A stretch of DNA of 64,000 nucleotides from Halostagnicola kamekurae (GTDB taxonomy: Archaea; Halobacteriota; Halobacteria; Halobacteriales; Natrialbaceae). The number at the start of each line of letters is the position of its first letter. Positions within the stretch are counted from its first letter, which is position 1. The stretch lies in NCBI RefSeq assembly GCF_900116205.1, contig NZ_FOZS01000001.1, forward strand, positions 744,001 through 808,000. The letters are read 5' to 3'. Under the pieces are notes generated by a model that saw only the letters and a list, made by a program, of their open reading frames with translations, searched no databases and was not told the origin of the DNA. Shown here piece by piece: positions 1 through 8,589 of the stretch. The position numbers were made by a program, and so were the translations under genes.

Positions 1-540
1 GGGCGTCCACTCGACGAGCCGCCGGCGAACGAGCGCGTACGCGACCGAGACGGCGATGCCGACGACGATGACGGCGCTCACCCAGCCGTCGAAGACGAGT
101 AGCCCGGGCACCGCGAGCCCGACCGCCAGGGCGGCGTCTTCCGGAGCACCGTCGTATCGGATCCACCGACGCGGTCGGATCCACGTAGAGCGGACGTGAT
201 CGTAGACTGCGCGCTCGCTTCGGTGAGTCCACGGGTCCATCTCGGGACCCCCTCCGAGCGCGTCGCTAGCCGAGTGGAGCCAGGCGGCGACCGCGGCGGC
301 CGCGAGCGCGGCGGTGATCGCCGCCGGAACGAGCAGTGCGACGACGATACCGAGCGCGGCGAGGGGTGCGCCGAGCACGGGCGCGTGAAAGGTCCGCCGG
401 TGCTCGAGGAAGAGATCGAAGTCGGGGGCGAGTCCGCCACAGATCGCGCCGACGGCGAGCGGGGCCGCGAGTTCGGGACCGGCGTAGGCGACCGGGGCGA
501 CGACGGCCAGCCCCGCGAACACGTGCGTCGTCGCCATCAT
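1..540 (-). CDS. Membrane-bound metal-dependent hydrolase-like protein (DUF457/YdjM type), 3' end cut by window
   Basis: The reverse frame is open from an ATG pair (MM) at 540 down to base 1, so at least 180 residues are present and the C-terminus is missing. The layout fits the DUF457 membrane hydrolase family: His6, the pair Pro39-Asp40 followed by Asp42, His47-Arg48 and His52, then a hydrophobic stretch (about 58-88) and His89/Asp93. At least three hydrophobic segments are visible. Family members are predicted metal-binding inner-membrane hydrolases of unknown substrate. It is divergent from the gene starting at 716. The family call rests on motif spacing only, and no substrate can be inferred. 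Confidence 0.7.
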   Translation of the reverse strand, partial: MMATTHVFAGLAVVAPVAYAGPELAAPLAVGAICGGLAPDFDLFLEHRRTFHAPVLGAPLAALGIVVALLVPAAITAALAAAAVAAWLHSASDALGGGPEMDPWTHRSERAVYDHVRSTWIRPRRWIRYDGAPEDAALAVGLAVPGLLVFDGWVSAVIVVGIAVSVAYALVRRRLVEWTP

Positions 541-715
541 ACCGGGACGGACGCCCGCGAGCGGGAAAACTGTGTGCGAATCGGCGGACGATTCGACGCA
601 GCAATTATGGTTGCGTCCCGTCCTAGTCCGACCCGTCCGATGGCTGTCCGTCGCAGACGCGAACTCGCGTTCGAAATCTCGGTGGTGGAGCGATGACGTC
701 CGCGGTGATGGGGCG

Positions 716-1570
716 ATGACGTTGCGCGAGCGAGCCGGGAGCGGCGAGCCGACCCACCGGCTCGTCACTCGGTCCCTTCCTGGGGTCAAAGATTGGGACG
801 ACACCGGCCGCGTGACCGCCGAAAACCGGGTCGTCGATCTCCTCCTCGAGTACGGATCCGCTGTCCACCTTCGAATCGATTCGAAGCACGATCAGTTCGA
901 AACCGTCAGCGGCGAGTTAGCGCGGGTGCCGGAATCGGAGCAAGTCTTCGCCGGCTCCGGACGGGAGTACCGGGCGTCGCTACCGACGGATCGGCCGCTC
1001 GTCGAGTCGGTGCTGGAGATCGCTGTCGGTGATACCGACGGGTGGACCGACCGCACGTTCTCCCTCGAGGCCTTCGCGATCCTGACCGAGCAGTCGTGGC
1101 TGTATTACTCGGTCCCTCACGAGACGCATATCCGCGAGTGCAACGCGAGCGAGCTCGACAGACTCGTCGCGACGCTGAACGAAGCGCTGGAGCGGGTCCC
1201 CGGATCGGCCGTCGTTCCCGTCGATGGGGTCGCCGCGTGGACGAGCGACGGAGCGAACTACAAACTGACGTGGGATCGTCTGAAGCGCGATCCGAACGCC
1301 AACGGCTATGTTGCGTACGATCTCGAGCGCCTCCAGCGCGTTCGCGTGGCAACGACGGAATCCGTCCTTCGGTTCGACTGGAAACCGGCGTCTGCCGAAT
1401 CGGTGTTCCGCCGAGCATGGTGGTGGCTTCGCGACTCCGAATCGGCGAGGCCGCCGACCCGCGTTCGCGTTCCCGACGCAGTGCGGGCTCGTGAGATCCT
1501 CGACGCGTTTGATCGGCTCCGATCGTCGCTCGCGTATTCGTACGAAGTAGGGAATCCCGGCTCGAGGTAG
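716..1570 (+). CDS. Hypothetical haloarchaeal protein, 284 aa
   Basis: I do not recognise this protein. The ATG at 716 (MTLRERAG) is preferred over a longer in-frame start at 572, because the upstream residues read like translated non-coding DNA. The product is soluble, acidic to neutral and without transmembrane segments. Its middle (about 85-200) alternates short hydrophobic strands with charged residues, and a Trp-rich stretch (WWWLRDSES) lies near residue 240. The stop codon falls inside the first copy of a 20-bp tandem repeat. The neighbouring dUTPase gene is convergent, so there is no operon to suggest a role. Confidence 0.6.
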   Translation: MTLRERAGSGEPTHRLVTRSLPGVKDWDDTGRVTAENRVVDLLLEYGSAVHLRIDSKHDQFETVSGELARVPESEQVFAGSGREYRASLPTDRPLVESVLEIAVGDTDGWTDRTFSLEAFAILTEQSWLYYSVPHETHIRECNASELDRLVATLNEALERVPGSAVVPVDGVAAWTSDGANYKLTWDRLKRDPNANGYVAYDLERLQRVRVATTESVLRFDWKPASAESVFRRAWWWLRDSESARPPTRVRVPDAVRAREILDAFDRLRSSLAYSYEVGNPGSR

Positions 1571-1620
1571 CGGAGCTCGACTCAAGATAGCGGAGCTGGA
1601 CTCGAGGTAGTAGCGTTCGA
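1561..1620. repeat. Three imperfect 20-bp tandem repeats at a 3'-3' junction
   Basis: Copies lie at 1561-1580, 1581-1600 and 1601-1620. The first is CTCGAGGTAGCGGAGCTCGA and the next two differ at a few positions. The first copy contains the stop codon of the upstream gene. A partial fourth copy (CTCGAGGTGC) begins at 1621. Confidence 0.85.
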
Positions 1621-1626
1621 CTCGAG

Positions 1627-1740
1627 GTGCCGACGGGCGAGTCGGACGAAAATCCGCGGAAGTCGAACAAAACTCGGACGACGGTGCCGACGGGCGAGTC
1701 GGACGAAAATCCGCGGAAGTCGAACAAAACTCGGACGACG
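1627..1740. repeat. Two exact 57-bp tandem repeats
   Basis: Copies at 1627-1683 and 1684-1740 are identical. They begin GTGCCGACGGGCGAG and end with AACTCGGACGACG. They fill the space between the 20-bp repeats and the stop codon of the convergent dUTPase gene at 1748. Exact identity suggests a recent duplication. Confidence 0.9.
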
Positions 1741-1747
1741 GCGCCGA

Positions 1748-2236
1748 CTAGCGTCCCTCGAGGTTCTCGCCCTGATAGCTCCCGTCGTAGGTCTCTTCGT
1801 GGTCGGCCTCGACGAGCACCAGCTGGGCGATACGGGCGCCGCGCTGGATCTCGATGTCGTGGTGGACCTGCAGGAGTCCCTCGCCGCGGCCCTCGTAGCC
1901 GGCGTCCCAGACTGCCGTGTTGAGCATACAGGAGTTGCGCATGAGCGACGAGCGCGGATAGACGAACCCGATGTGGCCGTCGGGGATCTCGATCCGCTCG
2001 CCGTAGCGAGCGACGTAGGCTCCCTCGGGGAGGTAGTACGTCTGGGGCACCTTCTCCTCGAGTTCCTCGAGCGGGCGGGCGACCCGCTCGCCGACCGATT
2101 TGCCGTCTTTCGTGATGCGACCTGGCTCGAGTTGCTCGAAGACGATCTCGAGGGTGAGATCGACGCCGTTTGGCTGGATCTGCTCGTCGGTCGCCGGCGA
2201 AACGTGGTCGGCGACGAAGGCACCGGAACGGAACAT
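1748..2236 (-). CDS. dut: dUTP diphosphatase (dUTPase) of the dCTP deaminase/dUTPase fold
   Basis: This 162-residue trimeric-fold enzyme should hydrolyse dUTP to dUMP and pyrophosphate, keeping uracil out of DNA and supplying dUMP for dTMP synthesis. The start at 2236 (MFRSGAFV) matches the family length; a longer ORF to 2302 adds only an Arg-rich shadow. PRSSLMR is the phosphate-binding motif, and WDAGYEG matches the dUTPase motif carrying the water-activating Asp. At the position where dCTP deaminases have the catalytic Glu (LE in E. coli Dcd) this protein has LLQ, so Gln replaces Glu. I therefore favour dUTPase over dCTP deaminase, although the C-terminal P-loop-like motif of classical dUTPases is not obvious. 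The gene is divergent from aconitase. Confidence 0.82.
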   Translation of the reverse strand: MFRSGAFVADHVSPATDEQIQPNGVDLTLEIVFEQLEPGRITKDGKSVGERVARPLEELEEKVPQTYYLPEGAYVARYGERIEIPDGHIGFVYPRSSLMRNSCMLNTAVWDAGYEGRGEGLLQVHHDIEIQRGARIAQLVLVEADHEETYDGSYQGENLEGR

Positions 2237-2487
2237 ACGCTCGAGAACGGAACGGGACCGGGAAAAACGTGTCGCGTTCTTCCGGGTCAGTTCCGGTGTC
2301 ACATTCTCTCAGGAGGGATACCGCTCGTTCACGTCTGTCGTGGGTCGAACGCACACGGTGTAGCCGTCCCTCGTACGATGGGCTCGAAAACAGCTATAAA
2401 CGGACGTGTACTTCCGACGCAACATTTGCGCCAACAGTGGCCGTTTTTCCCGGAACTAGCATGGTCGACCCGGATAGAAACACGCTG

Positions 2488-2497
2488 GATTTATCAG
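2488..2497 (+). promoter_or_regulatory. Possible TATA element for aconitase
   Basis: A GATTTATCAG element is centred about 30 bp before the ATG at 2523, the spacing expected for a leaderless haloarchaeal transcript. A second candidate (GCTATAAAC, around 2393-2401) would give a leader of about 100 nt. Neither is preceded by a clear BRE, so the choice is tentative. Confidence 0.4.
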
Positions 2498-2522
2498 GAC
2501 GGAAAGCCGAGATCCGGACGCT

Positions 2523-4493
2523 ATGGGACAGACTCTTACCGAAAAGATTCTCGAGGATCACCTCGTCGAGGGCGAACTCGAAACTGGCGAGGAGATCGGC
2601 ATCGAGATCGATCAGGTTCTGACACAGGATACAACTGGGACGATGGTTTGGCTCCAGTTCGAAGCGATGGGACTGGACGAGGTCCAGACCGAGATCGCTG
2701 CCCAGTACTGCGACCACCAGACCTACCAGTTCGACTTCAAGAACACGGACGACCACCGCTTCCTGCGCTCTGCGGCCGGCACCTTCGGTGCCCACTTCTC
2801 CCGGCCCGGAAACGGTATCTGTCACAACGTCCACCGCGAGAACTTCGCCGCGCCCGGCAAGACGCTGCTCGGCTCGGACAGCCACACCCCGACCCCCGGC
2901 GGACTCGGTGAACTCGCGATCGGCGCCGGCGGTATCGACATCACCGTCGCGATGGGCGGCGCGCCCTACTACGTCGAGATGCCCGAAGTCGTCAACGTTC
3001 GCCTCGAGGGCGAGCTTCCAGAGTGGGCGACCGCGAAGGACGTCATCCTCGAGATGCTCCGACGGCTCACCGTCAAAGGCGGCGTCGGCAAGATTCTCGA
3101 GTACACCGGCCCCGGCGTCGAGACGCTCACCGCACCCGAGCGGATGACGATCACCAACATGGGGACGGAACTCGGTGCGACGACGTCGATCTTCCCGACC
3201 GACCACCAGACCGAGGACTACCTCGAACGGCTCGGTCGCGGAGACGAGTACGTCGAATTGCAGCCCGACGACGACGCGGAGTACGACGACGAGATCGTCG
3301 TCGACCTCTCGGACCTCGAGCCGCTGGTCGCCCAGCCATCGATGCCCGACAAGGTCGTTCCCGTCAGCGAGGTCGCCGGACAGGACGTCGAGCAGGTCAT
3401 CGTCGGCTCCTGTACCAACGGCGGCTACGAGGACATCCTCCCCGTCGCCAAGATGCTCGAAGGTCGCGAGGTCGCGATGGAAACCGAGACGATCGTCGCG
3501 CCCGGTTCCAAGCAGGCCTCCGAGATGCTCGCCCGAGACGGCTGGGTCGCCGAGATGATGGCGGCCGGCGTCAACTTCTCCGAGGCGACCTGCGGTGCCT
3601 GTATCGGGATCGGCCACGTGCCGGCCTCCGATTCGGTCTCCATGCGAACCTTCAACCGTAACTTCGAGGGCCGCTCGGGCATCGAGGACGACAACGTCTT
3701 CCTCTGCTCGCCCGAGGTCGCCGCCGCCGCGTCGATCGCCGGCGAAATCGTCGACCCGCGGGATCTCGAGGACGAACTCGACGACCTCGAGGCACCGGGC
3801 GTCGAACTCCCCGACGAGTACGACGGCTCCAAGACCGACCTCATCGCGCCCGACGAGGCGGTCGACGACGAACTCATCAAAGGACCGAACATCGGCGACG
3901 TCCCGATCCGAGACCAGCTCGGCTCGGACGTCTCCGGTGAGGCGCTCCTGAAGATGGAAGACAACATCACGACCGACCACATCATCCCTGCGACTCAGGA
4001 CATCCTGATGTACCGGTCGAACGTGCCGAAACTCTCCGAGTTCACCCTCTCGCGGGTCGACGACACGTTCGCCGAGCGCGCGCTCGAGGCCGACGGCGGC
4101 TTCCTCGTCGCTGGCGAGAACTACGGACAGGGCTCCTCGCGCGAACACGCGGCACTCTGTCCGATGTACCTCGGCATCGAGGGCGTCCTCGCACAGAGCT
4201 TCGCCCGGATCCACCGCGCGAACCTCTTTAACTTCGGTATCGTCCCGCTGACGATCGACGAGGACACCTACGAGAACATCGATCAGGGCGACGAGATCGA
4301 AGTCGTCGACGACGTCTACGAGGCCGTCTCGAGCGGACAGGAGGAGTTCACCGTCCGCGTCAACGACGACTACGAGATCACGGCGACGCTCGACGCCTCC
4401 CAGCGCGAACGCGACATTCTCGCCGCCGGCGGCAAGCTCTCCTGGACGCGAGATCAGGCCGAAGGAAGCGGCGCAGCGCCCGCCGACGACTGA
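2523..4493 (+). CDS. acn: Aconitate hydratase (Aquifex-type aconitase)
   Basis: This TCA-cycle enzyme interconverts citrate and isocitrate through cis-aconitate using a [4Fe-4S] cluster. The 656-residue length fits the compact Aquifex-type aconitase seen in haloarchaea. The cluster ligands are visible as Cys297 (GSCTNGG), Cys357 and Cys360 (TCGACIGIG). The substrate-binding motif GSDSHTPTPGGLG lies near residue 118. The C-terminal swivel domain carries DNITTDHI (about residue 480) and the active-site serine loop NYGQGSSREHA (about 535-545). A T-rich stretch follows the stop. The gene stands alone, divergent from dut, and its isolation suggests monocistronic housekeeping expression. Confidence 0.95.
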   Translation: MGQTLTEKILEDHLVEGELETGEEIGIEIDQVLTQDTTGTMVWLQFEAMGLDEVQTEIAAQYCDHQTYQFDFKNTDDHRFLRSAAGTFGAHFSRPGNGICHNVHRENFAAPGKTLLGSDSHTPTPGGLGELAIGAGGIDITVAMGGAPYYVEMPEVVNVRLEGELPEWATAKDVILEMLRRLTVKGGVGKILEYTGPGVETLTAPERMTITNMGTELGATTSIFPTDHQTEDYLERLGRGDEYVELQPDDDAEYDDEIVVDLSDLEPLVAQPSMPDKVVPVSEVAGQDVEQVIVGSCTNGGYEDILPVAKMLEGREVAMETETIVAPGSKQASEMLARDGWVAEMMAAGVNFSEATCGACIGIGHVPASDSVSMRTFNRNFEGRSGIEDDNVFLCSPEVAAAASIAGEIVDPRDLEDELDDLEAPGVELPDEYDGSKTDLIAPDEAVDDELIKGPNIGDVPIRDQLGSDVSGEALLKMEDNITTDHIIPATQDILMYRSNVPKLSEFTLSRVDDTFAERALEADGGFLVAGENYGQGSSREHAALCPMYLGIEGVLAQSFARIHRANLFNFGIVPLTIDEDTYENIDQGDEIEVVDDVYEAVSSGQEEFTVRVNDDYEITATLDASQRERDILAAGGKLSWTRDQAEGSGAAPADD

Positions 4494-4542
4494 TCGGACT
4501 CGACGGGTATCGGGCCTGCGGAGTTTCCGCCGTTCGGCTCGC

Positions 4543-4568
4543 GGTTTTGCGGTTTTCCTTTCTTTCGC
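4543..4568 (+). terminator. T-rich terminator after aconitase
   Basis: Three runs of three to four T residues occur within 25 bp, starting about 50 bp after the aconitase stop. Archaeal termination is typically at U-rich tracts without an obligatory hairpin. Position and composition are the only evidence. Confidence 0.45.
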
Positions 4569-4615
4569 TGTCGTTCCCCGAGCGGATAGGTTCCGATCTG
4601 GTCGCCCTCGAGCAG

Positions 4616-4623
4616 TTATTTAC
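4616..4623 (+). promoter_or_regulatory. TATA-like box for the LLM oxidoreductase
   Basis: TTATTTAC is centred 30 bp before the ATG at 4650, fitting a leaderless start. This supports 4650 over the in-frame TTG at 4638. Confidence 0.5.
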
Positions 4624-4649
4624 GAAGCTGAGCGCTATTGACTATCCGA

Positions 4650-5570
4650 ATGCCTGAATACGAGAACGCGGGCTACCGGCGACTGTTCGGGGGCGACGGA
4701 CTCACGTTCGGGACTGGATTTCCGCTTACGGGATCGAATCGCTCGAGGCCGGACGTCGACGAGGAGTTGCGACTCGCCGAGCGCGCCGAGTCGCTCGGAT
4801 TCGACGCGCTCTGGTGTCGAGACGTGCCGACCTACTGGCCGAAATTCGGCGACGCGGGCCAGACGTTCGACCCGTGGACGTGGCTCTCGCAGGTCGCCGC
4901 CGTCACCGACGAGATCGCGCTCGGCACGGCGAGTATCGTCCTCTCGCTTCGCCACCCCCTCCACGTCGCCAAGGCCGCGGCGAGCATCGATCGGCTCTCT
5001 TCGGGCCGGCTCGTCCTCGGCGTGGCGACCGGCGACAGGGACCCCGAGTTCCCCGCCTTCGGCGTCGATCCCGAGGATCGAGGCGCGCTCTTTCGGGACG
5101 CGATAGAGGTGCTCCGCGCGGTCTGGCGCGAGGACGCGCCCGAACTCGAGACCCGGTGGGGTCGGCTCGCGGGCGATCTCGAGATCGTTCCGAAGCCGAC
5201 GACAGAGACGCTTCCCCTGCTGCCGACGGGCCACGCCCGGCAGGACCTCGAGTGGATCGCCGACCGCGGCGACGGCTGGTTGTTCTATCACCTGCCGGAG
5301 CCGACCCTCGAGAGTTTCCTCTCGGACTGGCGCGACCTCGCGGGCGAGAAGCCGTTCTGCATGGCGATGGGCGTCGAGTTCGCCGACGATCCCAACGCCG
5401 ATCCGACGCCGATTCATCAGGGAATGCGGGCCGGATCCGAGTGGTTCCGCGAGTACTTTCGGGGTCTACGGGATATGGGCGTCGACCACGTCATCGTCAA
5501 TCTCGCCAACGAGGATCGAGAGCGGGCGCTCGAGACGTTCGAGGCCGAGATACTTGCCGAACTATCGTAA
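4650..5570 (+). CDS. LLM-class flavin/F420-dependent oxidoreductase (TIGR03571-like)
   Basis: The 306-residue product has the luciferase-like TIM-barrel signature: the N-terminal FGTGFPLT strand, SLGFDALWCRDVP near residue 50, RLSSGRLVLGVATGD around residue 125 (the conserved LS.GR..LGV(A)GD loop) and a substrate-region motif TGHARQDLEWIADRGDGW. Such proteins use FMN or reduced coenzyme F420; which one cannot be decided here. The opening GYRRLFGGDGLTFG resembles the TIGR03571 subgroup, whose substrates are unknown. The ATG at 4650 is chosen because a TATA-like box lies about 30 bp upstream. The gene appears monocistronic. Confidence 0.8.
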   Translation: MPEYENAGYRRLFGGDGLTFGTGFPLTGSNRSRPDVDEELRLAERAESLGFDALWCRDVPTYWPKFGDAGQTFDPWTWLSQVAAVTDEIALGTASIVLSLRHPLHVAKAAASIDRLSSGRLVLGVATGDRDPEFPAFGVDPEDRGALFRDAIEVLRAVWREDAPELETRWGRLAGDLEIVPKPTTETLPLLPTGHARQDLEWIADRGDGWLFYHLPEPTLESFLSDWRDLAGEKPFCMAMGVEFADDPNADPTPIHQGMRAGSEWFREYFRGLRDMGVDHVIVNLANEDRERALETFEAEILAELS

Positions 5571-5712
5571 CCCGATCACGTGATCTGACGGTCTTTCACG
5601 GTGGGCGTCCGCGGTTTCGTTCGCGGTTATCATTCGTGGCGGCCGTTCGCAGTGATCGTCCTTGTCGCCCGTCCGAGAACTAGTGTTCGAGAACCAGTTC
5701 GGGAGAATCAGC

Positions 5713-5976
5713 TCACTCCCTCTCTGTCGACTCGTCGGCGTCGGAGTCGGGTTCGCTCGCGACCGACCCGGCGACGCGTTTGGCGACCATCGTGGGTACG
5801 TCGGACGGCATCGTGAGCAGCCGATCGAAGAGGACGAGCCCGACCGCGAGGACGAGCAACGCGCCGCCGATGAGCGGTTCGTCGCGGACGAACACGAACT
5901 CGAGCCCGGCGAGGGCGGCGGGGATCGCGAAGACGAGAATGCCCGCGAATTTGATCGTGTCGATGATGCCGGCCAT
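5713..5976 (-). CDS. Small membrane protein, 87 aa
   Basis: The protein has two predicted membrane spans (roughly residues 6-27 and 36-52) with a short loop (VRDEPLIGG). A cytosolic tail of about 30 residues ends in an acidic Asp/Glu/Ser stretch. It is divergent from riboflavin synthase, with only 94 bp between the two starts, so they may share a promoter region. No catalytic motif is visible. It resembles the many uncharacterised two-span proteins of haloarchaea, and no function is proposed. Confidence 0.65.
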   Translation of the reverse strand: MAGIIDTIKFAGILVFAIPAALAGLEFVFVRDEPLIGGALLVLAVGLVLFDRLLTMPSDVPTMVAKRVAGSVASEPDSDADESTERE

Positions 5977-6070
5977 TGGATCGGGGTATGGCCGACAGCC
6001 TCAAAAAGACGCCGACGTCTACCGACCCGGAACGGCTTTGGCTCGCGACCCGCCTATCTCTAGTCAGGAC

Positions 6071-6673
6071 ATGTTCACGGGAATCGTCGAGGAGACCGGG
6101 GAGATACTCGCGCGCGAGCAGACCGACGACGGCCTCCGATACCGAATCGGTGCCGAGGCGGTCGCCGCGGGCCTCGAGCACGGCCAGAGCATCAGCGTCA
6201 GCGGGGCCTGTCTCACGGTCGAACGGTTCGAAGAGCGCTCGTGGTTCGAGGTCTTTCTCGCCAGCGAGACGGTCGAGCGGACCTACCTCGGCGACCTCGG
6301 TGAGGGCGACCTCGTCAATCTCGAGCGCGCGATGCCCGCCGACGGCCGGTTCGACGGCCACGTGGTCCAGGGCCACGTCGACGCCGTCGCGACGGTCGAG
6401 TCGATCGAATCCGTCGGCGAGGACTGGTACTTCGAGTTCGCGCTCCCCGAGGGGTACGACCGCTACGTCGTCGAGAAGGGGTCGATCACCCTCGACGGTA
6501 TCAGCCTCACGGTCGCGGATCTCGCCAGCGACGGGAACGTGACGGTTGCGATCATCCCGACCACCTACGACGAGACCGCCCTCTCCGAGAAATCGCCCGG
6601 CGACCCGGTCCACCTCGAGGTCGACGTGCTCGCGAAGTACGTCGAACGGTTGGTGGAATCGCACCTCGAGTAA
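6071..6673 (+). CDS. ribE: Riboflavin synthase alpha chain
   Basis: The enzyme dismutates two 6,7-dimethyl-8-ribityllumazine molecules to riboflavin. The 200-residue length and the tandem lumazine-binding barrels are diagnostic. MFTGIVEETG is the near-invariant N-terminus and fixes the start at 6071. Barrel 1 contains SGACLTVE, and barrel 2 begins near GHVVQGHVDAVA and repeats the motif as LDGISLTVAD. Haloarchaea use this bacterial-type trimeric synthase rather than the RibC type of methanogens, consistent with transfer from bacteria long ago. Lumazine synthase is not in the window, so it is a stand-alone rib gene here. The following gene is 91 bp downstream on the same strand. Confidence 0.95.
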   Translation: MFTGIVEETGEILAREQTDDGLRYRIGAEAVAAGLEHGQSISVSGACLTVERFEERSWFEVFLASETVERTYLGDLGEGDLVNLERAMPADGRFDGHVVQGHVDAVATVESIESVGEDWYFEFALPEGYDRYVVEKGSITLDGISLTVADLASDGNVTVAIIPTTYDETALSEKSPGDPVHLEVDVLAKYVERLVESHLE

Positions 6674-6764
6674 CCGTTCTCCACCGGAACTGACCGCCCT
6701 CCGACCCGACCGATCCCGTTCGCCGGCAGAAAGCTATTCCGACGCCGGGACCGAAACGAGACCC

Positions 6765-7394
6765 ATGCGAGTTCTCGTTGCGGGCGCTCACGGACAGGTC
6801 GGACAGCACGTCACGAGCATCGTGGCCGACAGTGCCCACGACGCGCGGGGCATGGTCAGAAGCGAGTCCCAAGTCGAGGACATCGAATCGCTCGGGGCCG
6901 AACCCGTGGTCGCGGACCTGACGGAGGAGGTCGGCCACGCCGTGGAGGGCTGTGACGCCATCGTGTTCGCCGCCGGCTCGGGGGGTGACGCCGTCTGGGA
7001 CGTCGACCGCGACGGGGCGATACGCCTCGTCGAAGCCGCCGAGCGCCGGGGCGTCGACCGGTTCGTCATGCTCAGTTCCCTCGGTGCGGACACGCCGTCT
7101 ATGGCCCCCGAGGCGCTTCGCGACTATCTGAACGCGAAAGCCGAGGCGGACGAGCGGCTTCGGGAGAGCGACCTCACGTACACCATCGTTCGCCCCGGCG
7201 AACTCACCACCGAGGAGGGGACGGGTCGCGTTCGGACGGCCGCGGATCTCGAGCGGAAAGACGGCGACATTTCGCGCGAAGATGTCGCGTGCGTGCTCGT
7301 GACCGCGATCCCAATGGAGAGCACGTACGACCGTACCTTCGAGGTGCTCTCGGGCGACGAGCCGATCGAAACGGCGCTCGAGAATCCGCTTTGA
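6765..7394 (+). CDS. Atypical SDR / NAD(P)H-binding protein
   Basis: This 209-residue Rossmann protein starts directly with the dinucleotide-binding strand and GAHGQVGQH loop (residues 7-15; GxxGxxG). An acidic strand end gives way to VVADL, and the segment DRFVMLSSLGAD holds the SDR-like Ser. The catalytic Tyr-Lys pair of classical SDRs is degenerate (YLNAKAEADE), which is typical of the NAD(P)H-binding PF13460 group related to NmrA and flavin-reductase-like proteins. YTIVRPGELT near residue 145 is another family hallmark. The substrate is unknown. It shares strand with ribE but is probably a separate unit. Confidence 0.8.
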   Translation: MRVLVAGAHGQVGQHVTSIVADSAHDARGMVRSESQVEDIESLGAEPVVADLTEEVGHAVEGCDAIVFAAGSGGDAVWDVDRDGAIRLVEAAERRGVDRFVMLSSLGADTPSMAPEALRDYLNAKAEADERLRESDLTYTIVRPGELTTEEGTGRVRTAADLERKDGDISREDVACVLVTAIPMESTYDRTFEVLSGDEPIETALENPL

Positions 7395-7493
7395 GGGGAG
7401 CGGCGCGCGAGGAGTGTGGCGTGCGAGGAGTAACTGGTGAACGTTCTCGCGAGCCGACGCCGCCCCGTCGCGGAGCCGACTCGAGAGAGCCGC

Positions 7494-8510
7494 CTACCGC
7501 TGGCTCGGCTCGAACTCCGTCTTCTCGGGCGTCAGATCCCGATTCCCCGCGTCGTCTCGAACTTCGCGGTAGGTCCGGCGGTAGCGGTCGATTTTTCGAT
7601 AGAGGTAGTAGCCGAAGACGGCGTTGAAGACGATAATGAAGCCCACGAACGCGACGCCGGGACCGATCGGGAGCAATGCCGTCCCCAGTCCGGGGACGAA
7701 CTGCACGCTGAAGTTGTACGTACCGTGGATGATGGCGGCGATGAGGATCCCCTTGACGACGAGGGGGCCGGCGTTGCGCGGGTTGAACTTCGCCAGCCCG
7801 AGGTAGAAGCCGGCGATCGTCGAGTAGATGACGTGGCCGGGACCCGCGAGCGCTCTGGTCGTCGCGATCTCGCTTGCGCCGACGAGGAGTCCGGTGCCGG
7901 CCTCGAGGTCGGCGAGGTAGCCGCCGATGTAGATGGCGTTTTCGATGGAGGCGAATCCGAGGCCCGCGATCGCGCCGTAGACCGCGCCGTCGATTACCGC
8001 GTCGAAGCTGTCGCTTCGATAGGCGTAGACGCGCACGGCGACCATCTTGATCGTCTCCTCGACGGGGCCGACGACCAGGAAGAAAAACAGGAAACTACCG
8101 AGGAGCGTCGCCTCACTGATGAACAGCCCAGCGCCGGAGTTGACGATCGCGGCGACAGGCGCGAGCAGGATTATGAGGACGTAGGTCGCGACGAGAAGTC
8201 CGAGCGGCTCTTTGGTCGTGATATCGGCGTACCAGACGTACGCCGCGAGCAGCGCGGCGGGGACAACCGAGAGCAGGAAGAAGACGCTCACGAGCGGTTC
8301 CTCGGCGACGACGATAGCCGGGGACAGCAAAATCGCGGCCGTGATGATCACCGCGGTCAGCAGGAGGATAGCGGGCAACCCGTAGCTGATACCGTCGTAA
8401 ACCCTGCAGGCGACCCTGTCGAGCACCGTTCGCGGTTCCCAGGTCGATATCTCCTGTAAGTCCCTCGAGTCTTCCGCGGACCGTTCGATCAGATCGCGTC
8501 GCCGTGCCAT
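7494..8510 (-). CDS. PrsW-family intramembrane metalloprotease
   Basis: The 338-residue polytopic protein (about eight membrane spans) carries the PrsW/glutamic-type intramembrane protease motifs. These are GPVEETIKM (the EExxK-like motif), a downstream ENAIYIGGY, GPGHVIYSTIAGF (His in a span) and IIHGTYNF (second His). PrsW in Bacillus cleaves the anti-sigma factor RsiW; the target in archaea is unknown. The ATG at 8510 (MARRRDLIER) begins a positively charged cytoplasmic N-terminus of about 45 residues, and the longer ORF to 8570 adds poor sequence. The gene is convergent with the SDR gene and divergent from the 8590 gene. Confidence 0.85.
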   Translation of the reverse strand: MARRRDLIERSAEDSRDLQEISTWEPRTVLDRVACRVYDGISYGLPAILLLTAVIITAAILLSPAIVVAEEPLVSVFFLLSVVPAALLAAYVWYADITTKEPLGLLVATYVLIILLAPVAAIVNSGAGLFISEATLLGSFLFFFLVVGPVEETIKMVAVRVYAYRSDSFDAVIDGAVYGAIAGLGFASIENAIYIGGYLADLEAGTGLLVGASEIATTRALAGPGHVIYSTIAGFYLGLAKFNPRNAGPLVVKGILIAAIIHGTYNFSVQFVPGLGTALLPIGPGVAFVGFIIVFNAVFGYYLYRKIDRYRRTYREVRDDAGNRDLTPEKTEFEPSQR

Positions 8511-8589
8511 ACCTATCGCATTACGGCCGCCCGGAAAGACGTTTTCGCCGTCTGAACACGGAATCCACAAAGGCCTGCCCGCCGAACGG

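Noticed and set aside
1561-1740. CRISPR-like array
   Set aside because: Units are directly adjacent without unique spacers, and unit lengths change from 20 to 57 bp.
906-2354. 482-codon minus-strand open frame
   Set aside because: It runs across the 716 gene, the repeats and dut in a different frame and is Arg/Ser-rich, typical of GC-rich shadow frames.
2394-4214. 606-codon open frame antisense to aconitase
   Set aside because: Aconitase is certain on the other strand; the antisense product has no recognisable motif and arises from high GC3.
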